From assembly GCA_964436305.1 (NCBI GenBank), contig CAYTCI010000009.1:1-64000 (forward strand): a stretch of 64,000 nt of DNA, given 5' to 3'. This DNA comes from JAKPUX01 sp964436305 (lineage in GTDB: Bacteria > Zhuqueibacterota > Zhuqueibacteria > Residuimicrobiales > Residuimicrobiaceae). The notes below the pieces were generated by a model, which was not told where the DNA came from, searched no databases, and saw only the letters and a program-made list of their open reading frames with translations. Each line of letters opens with the position of its first letter. Position 1 is the stretch's first letter. The translations under genes and the position numbers were made by a program. Positions 61,559 through 64,000 of the stretch are shown piece after piece.

Positions 61559-64000
61559 ATGCGGTACTGTGTCCTCTTTTGCTTGTCCGCTCTTCTGTTT
61601 CTCGGGCTCCTGGCCGCCGGTTGCCGTCGGTCTGACCCGAAACAGCTATCACTGGCCGGTGAGTGGGAATTCACGCCGGACCCGAGCGGTACCTTTTCTG
61701 CATCAGCACTTCCTGAAAAAGCACGATGGCGCACGGCCCGCGTTCCCCTCTCCTGGCAGGCCCAATTTCCCGATTTGCGCGACTATTAGGGCGCTGCCTG
61801 GTACCGTACATCTTTCATCCTGCCGGGATGGAGCGACTCGGAGACCGTCCTCAGTACCTTTCAGGCCGTCGACTACCAGTCGGAGGTCTATATCAATGGC
61901 CGCCTCGCTGGCAGCCATGAGGGGGGCTATACCCCCTTTACACTGGAAATCACCCCGCTGGTCCGGCCCGGTGAGAATGAACTGCTGATGCGGGTTTATG
62001 ATCCGCCGGTCCATGCTGCGAAACAGGGCGCGCCCGCCTATGCCGAGATCCCGCATGGCAAGCAGAGCTGGTATCTGCAAACCAGCGGCATCTGGCGCGA
62101 TGCCGCTATTCAAATCCGGCCGCGCCGCCACCTCCAGCAGGTGCACATCACCCCGGCCATGGATGGCACCCTCGCCATCGAGCTCTCTTTCAATCGTGCC
62201 GGCAACTCCGGCGGGACCGACCGGGTGCGCCTGCAAATCATCGATCCCAATGGGCATATCTTGCTGAGCGAGAGGGTGGGCTGCCCTGCTGCAGAGACCC
62301 GGTTCGCGGTACAGCGCCACATCAGCCGACCGCTTCTGTGGAGTCCCGACACCCCCCAGCTCTATACCCTTGCCGTGCAGCTGAACCGGGATGAGGAGCG
62401 GCGCGAGCGTTTTGGCTTTCGCTCCTTTGCAGCCAGAGCCGGACGTCTCTATCTCAATGGCGAACCCTTTTATCTCATGGGAGCCCTCGACCAGGATTTT
62501 TATCCCGAGTCCATCTATACTACGCCCTCGTCGGACTATCTGCGGGATGAGATGCGCAAAGCCCGGGCGATGGGACTGAACCTGCTGCGCTGTCACATCA
62601 AGGTTCCGGATCCCCGTTACCTCGAAATTGCCGACGAAACCGGATTGCTGGTCTGGTGTGAAATCCCCAATTGGGACCACTATACCCCGGAGGCCGCCGC
62701 GCGCGGTATGGCCACTTTCAGCGAGATGGTCCAGCGCGACTGGAACCATCCCTCCGTGGTCCTCTACAGTCTGATCAATGAGAGCTGGGGTCTGGATCTG
62801 CAGCAGTCAGAGCAGCGTAAATGGCTGCTTGAGGCCTGCGCTGCAGCCCGCCAGCTGGCCCCGGGCCGCCTGATTGTCGATAACAGTGCTTGCTGGGGCA
62901 ATTTTCATCTCCAGACCGCCCTCAATGACTATCACACCTATTGGGCCATTCCCGAGAGCCGCAGCCGCTTCGATGAGACCATCGCCGAACTGGCCCGGCG
63001 GCCCGACTGGCTTTTCAGCCCCTTCGGCGACGGCCGGCCAACGGGTCAGGAACCGCTATTGCTCTCTGAATTCGGTAATTGGGGATTGCCCCGGCTACCT
63101 CAGCCACTCCCTTTCTGGTTCAGCCGTGATTTCGATGGACGAGAGGTGACCCTGCCGGCGGGGGTGCTCGACCGGTTCAAGGCCTACGGGTATGACCGGA
63201 TTTTTGGCACTTACGATCGTCTCGCCGATGCGAGCCAGTTCATGCAGTTCGAAGCCCTCAAATATGAGATCGAAACAATCCGACTTAATCCGGAAATCCA
63301 GGGTTACGTCATCACCGAGTTCACCGACGTCAATTGGGAGTGCAATGGCCTGCTGGACATGTGGCGCCATCCCAAGGTATTTGCTGAGGCATTGGGCGCC
63401 TTGCAGCAACCCGATGTGCTGGTACCGCGTCCGGATCGCTACAGCGGTTGGGTGGGGGATTCCCTGCGTATTCGCCTGTGGGTTTCGCACTACAGCCGGC
63501 ACGATCTGCAGCAGGGTTCCGTGGTCTGGCGCGTGACCTCCGGAGACTCCGGAAGAATTCCCATGCCAGATCTCAGTAGGGGTGATGTGCGGGAACTGGC
63601 GGAGCTCCGTTATCGTCTGCCGGAGGTGAGCAAAGCAACCAAACTCCGTATCGATTTTTATCTCAAGGACCAGCAGGGCCGGCAGCGGGCGGAAAACTAT
63701 TGCGCGGTGATGGTATATCCCGCCCTGGGTCCCGGGGGCCGTCTCGCCGTGCATTGGCCGGATAAACGCAAGCCGGGGGAGGACATCCACGCTGCCTTAC
63801 GGAAGATGGGCTATCAGGCGGCGCCCGGCCTGGCGAGCGGAGCGGTCATCCTCACCAATCAGCTGGATGGTCCCCTTCTGGCTGCGCTCAAGGCCGGAGC
63901 ACGGGTCGTCTGTTTCGCCGGCCCCGGGACACCCCTCCCGTCCACCTTCCCGCTGCGCATCCGCAGCCGTGAAGAGGAGTGGCTTGACGGCAACTGGGCC
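61559..64000 (+). pseudogene. GH2 glycoside hydrolase lipoprotein gene with in-frame TAG (3' end cut by window)
   Basis: Frame 2 (from ATG 61559) encodes a GH2 enzyme continuously to the window edge except for one TAG at 61787-61789 (codon 77). Before it are a lipoprotein leader with lipobox LAAGC and the GH2 start SLAGEWEFTPDPSG ... QFPDLRDY; after it come GAAWYRTSFILPG, NGRLAGSHEGGYTPF, the acid/base Glu408 (LINESWG) and the nucleophile Glu504 (LSEFGNWG). The break falls exactly where the family reads DY-x-G-A-WYR, so one residue has become a stop with no frame change. A CAG-to-TAG change is the simplest cause. It may be a young pseudogene, a sequencing error, or (less likely) read-through. 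Substrate likely a beta-galactoside, mannoside or glucuronide; about 814 codons are visible. Confidence 0.8.
61787..61789 (+). other. In-frame amber codon interrupting GH2
   Basis: TAG at codon 77 of the GH2 frame; the reading frame and amino-acid similarity continue unchanged on both sides. Several intact genes in this window end in TAG (for example those ending at 2799, 36115, 42081, 47065 and 60538), so TAG is an ordinary stop codon here. Confidence 0.9.

Noticed and set aside
61787..61789. Amber recoding (for example pyrrolysine) in GH2
   Set aside because: Many normal genes here terminate at TAG and no tRNA-like or recoding element is apparent, so mutation or sequencing error is preferred.

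Overview
The window reads as one chromosomal stretch of a GC-rich, diderm, FCB-type bacterium. The clearest clue is a C-terminal sorting domain of the type IX secretion (T9SS) kind (SLAQNYPNPFN followed by a short beta domain ending near R/K-K-M-L-L/A). It occurs on two proteins, with a variant tail on a third. Other clues are a PorV/PorQ-type barrel protein, a TonB-dependent receptor with a CarboxypepD_reg-like N-terminus, and many secreted carbohydrate enzymes without a SusD. This fits candidate division KSB1, Calditrichota or relatives better than Bacteroidota. That placement is inference from protein character; no rRNA or tRNA gene is visible.

Left part (1-16.2 kb), mixed strands. First come a truncated DoxX-family membrane protein, a secreted discoidin-like protein, a TIGR03663-type GT-C membrane protein and an overlapping ApbE-type flavin transferase (+ strand). 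Next is a 1067-residue secreted C45/phospholipase-B-like hydrolase with an inactive M1-peptidase-like tail (- strand), then a FucP-type sugar permease (+). A minus-strand run from 16.19 to 8.54 kb follows: calcium-type P-ATPase, nucleoside-type MFS permease, Gfo/Idh/MocA oxidoreductase, a sugar-isomerase-like barrel fused to DUF1080, and a GT2 glycosyltransferase. The middle three genes resemble an oxidation-first (3-keto-glycoside) sugar degradation module.

Right part (16.5-64 kb): about 47 kb with every gene on the + strand and almost no intergenic space. It opens with a LacI-family regulator behind a near-consensus promoter whose start overlaps a perfect CAAACGTTTG palindrome. The same palindrome recurs before the next gene. 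Then come a possible lipoprotein, a sugar ABC importer (binding protein and two permeases, no ATPase), a surface protein with two near-identical CBM9-like repeats and a T9SS tail, and an alcohol-dehydrogenase-like enzyme. A three-gene outer-membrane set follows (TonB receptor, 731-residue secreted protein with T9SS-like tail, PorV-like barrel). After it is a long enzyme series: GH106-like, RbsD, GH39-like, D-lyxose isomerase, AllA-like, an unclassified barrel hydrolase, sugar isomerase/epimerase, GH42, MFS, PIG-L deacetylase, a six-hairpin glycosidase, GH92, GH31, three tandem GH10, a UroD-like protein with methyltransferase zinc ligands, GH13, an NAD epimerase, and a GH2 lipoprotein gene broken by an in-frame TAG and cut by the window end.

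Taken together the right part looks like a polysaccharide-utilization locus built without SusC/SusD. Candidate targets are xylan-type hemicellulose (GH10, GH31, GH39-like, lyxose isomerase) with mannose- and rhamnose-bearing decorations (GH92, GH106-like). Uptake is by a TonB receptor/PorV set plus ABC and MFS carriers, with LacI control. Substrate assignments are inferred from family membership only.
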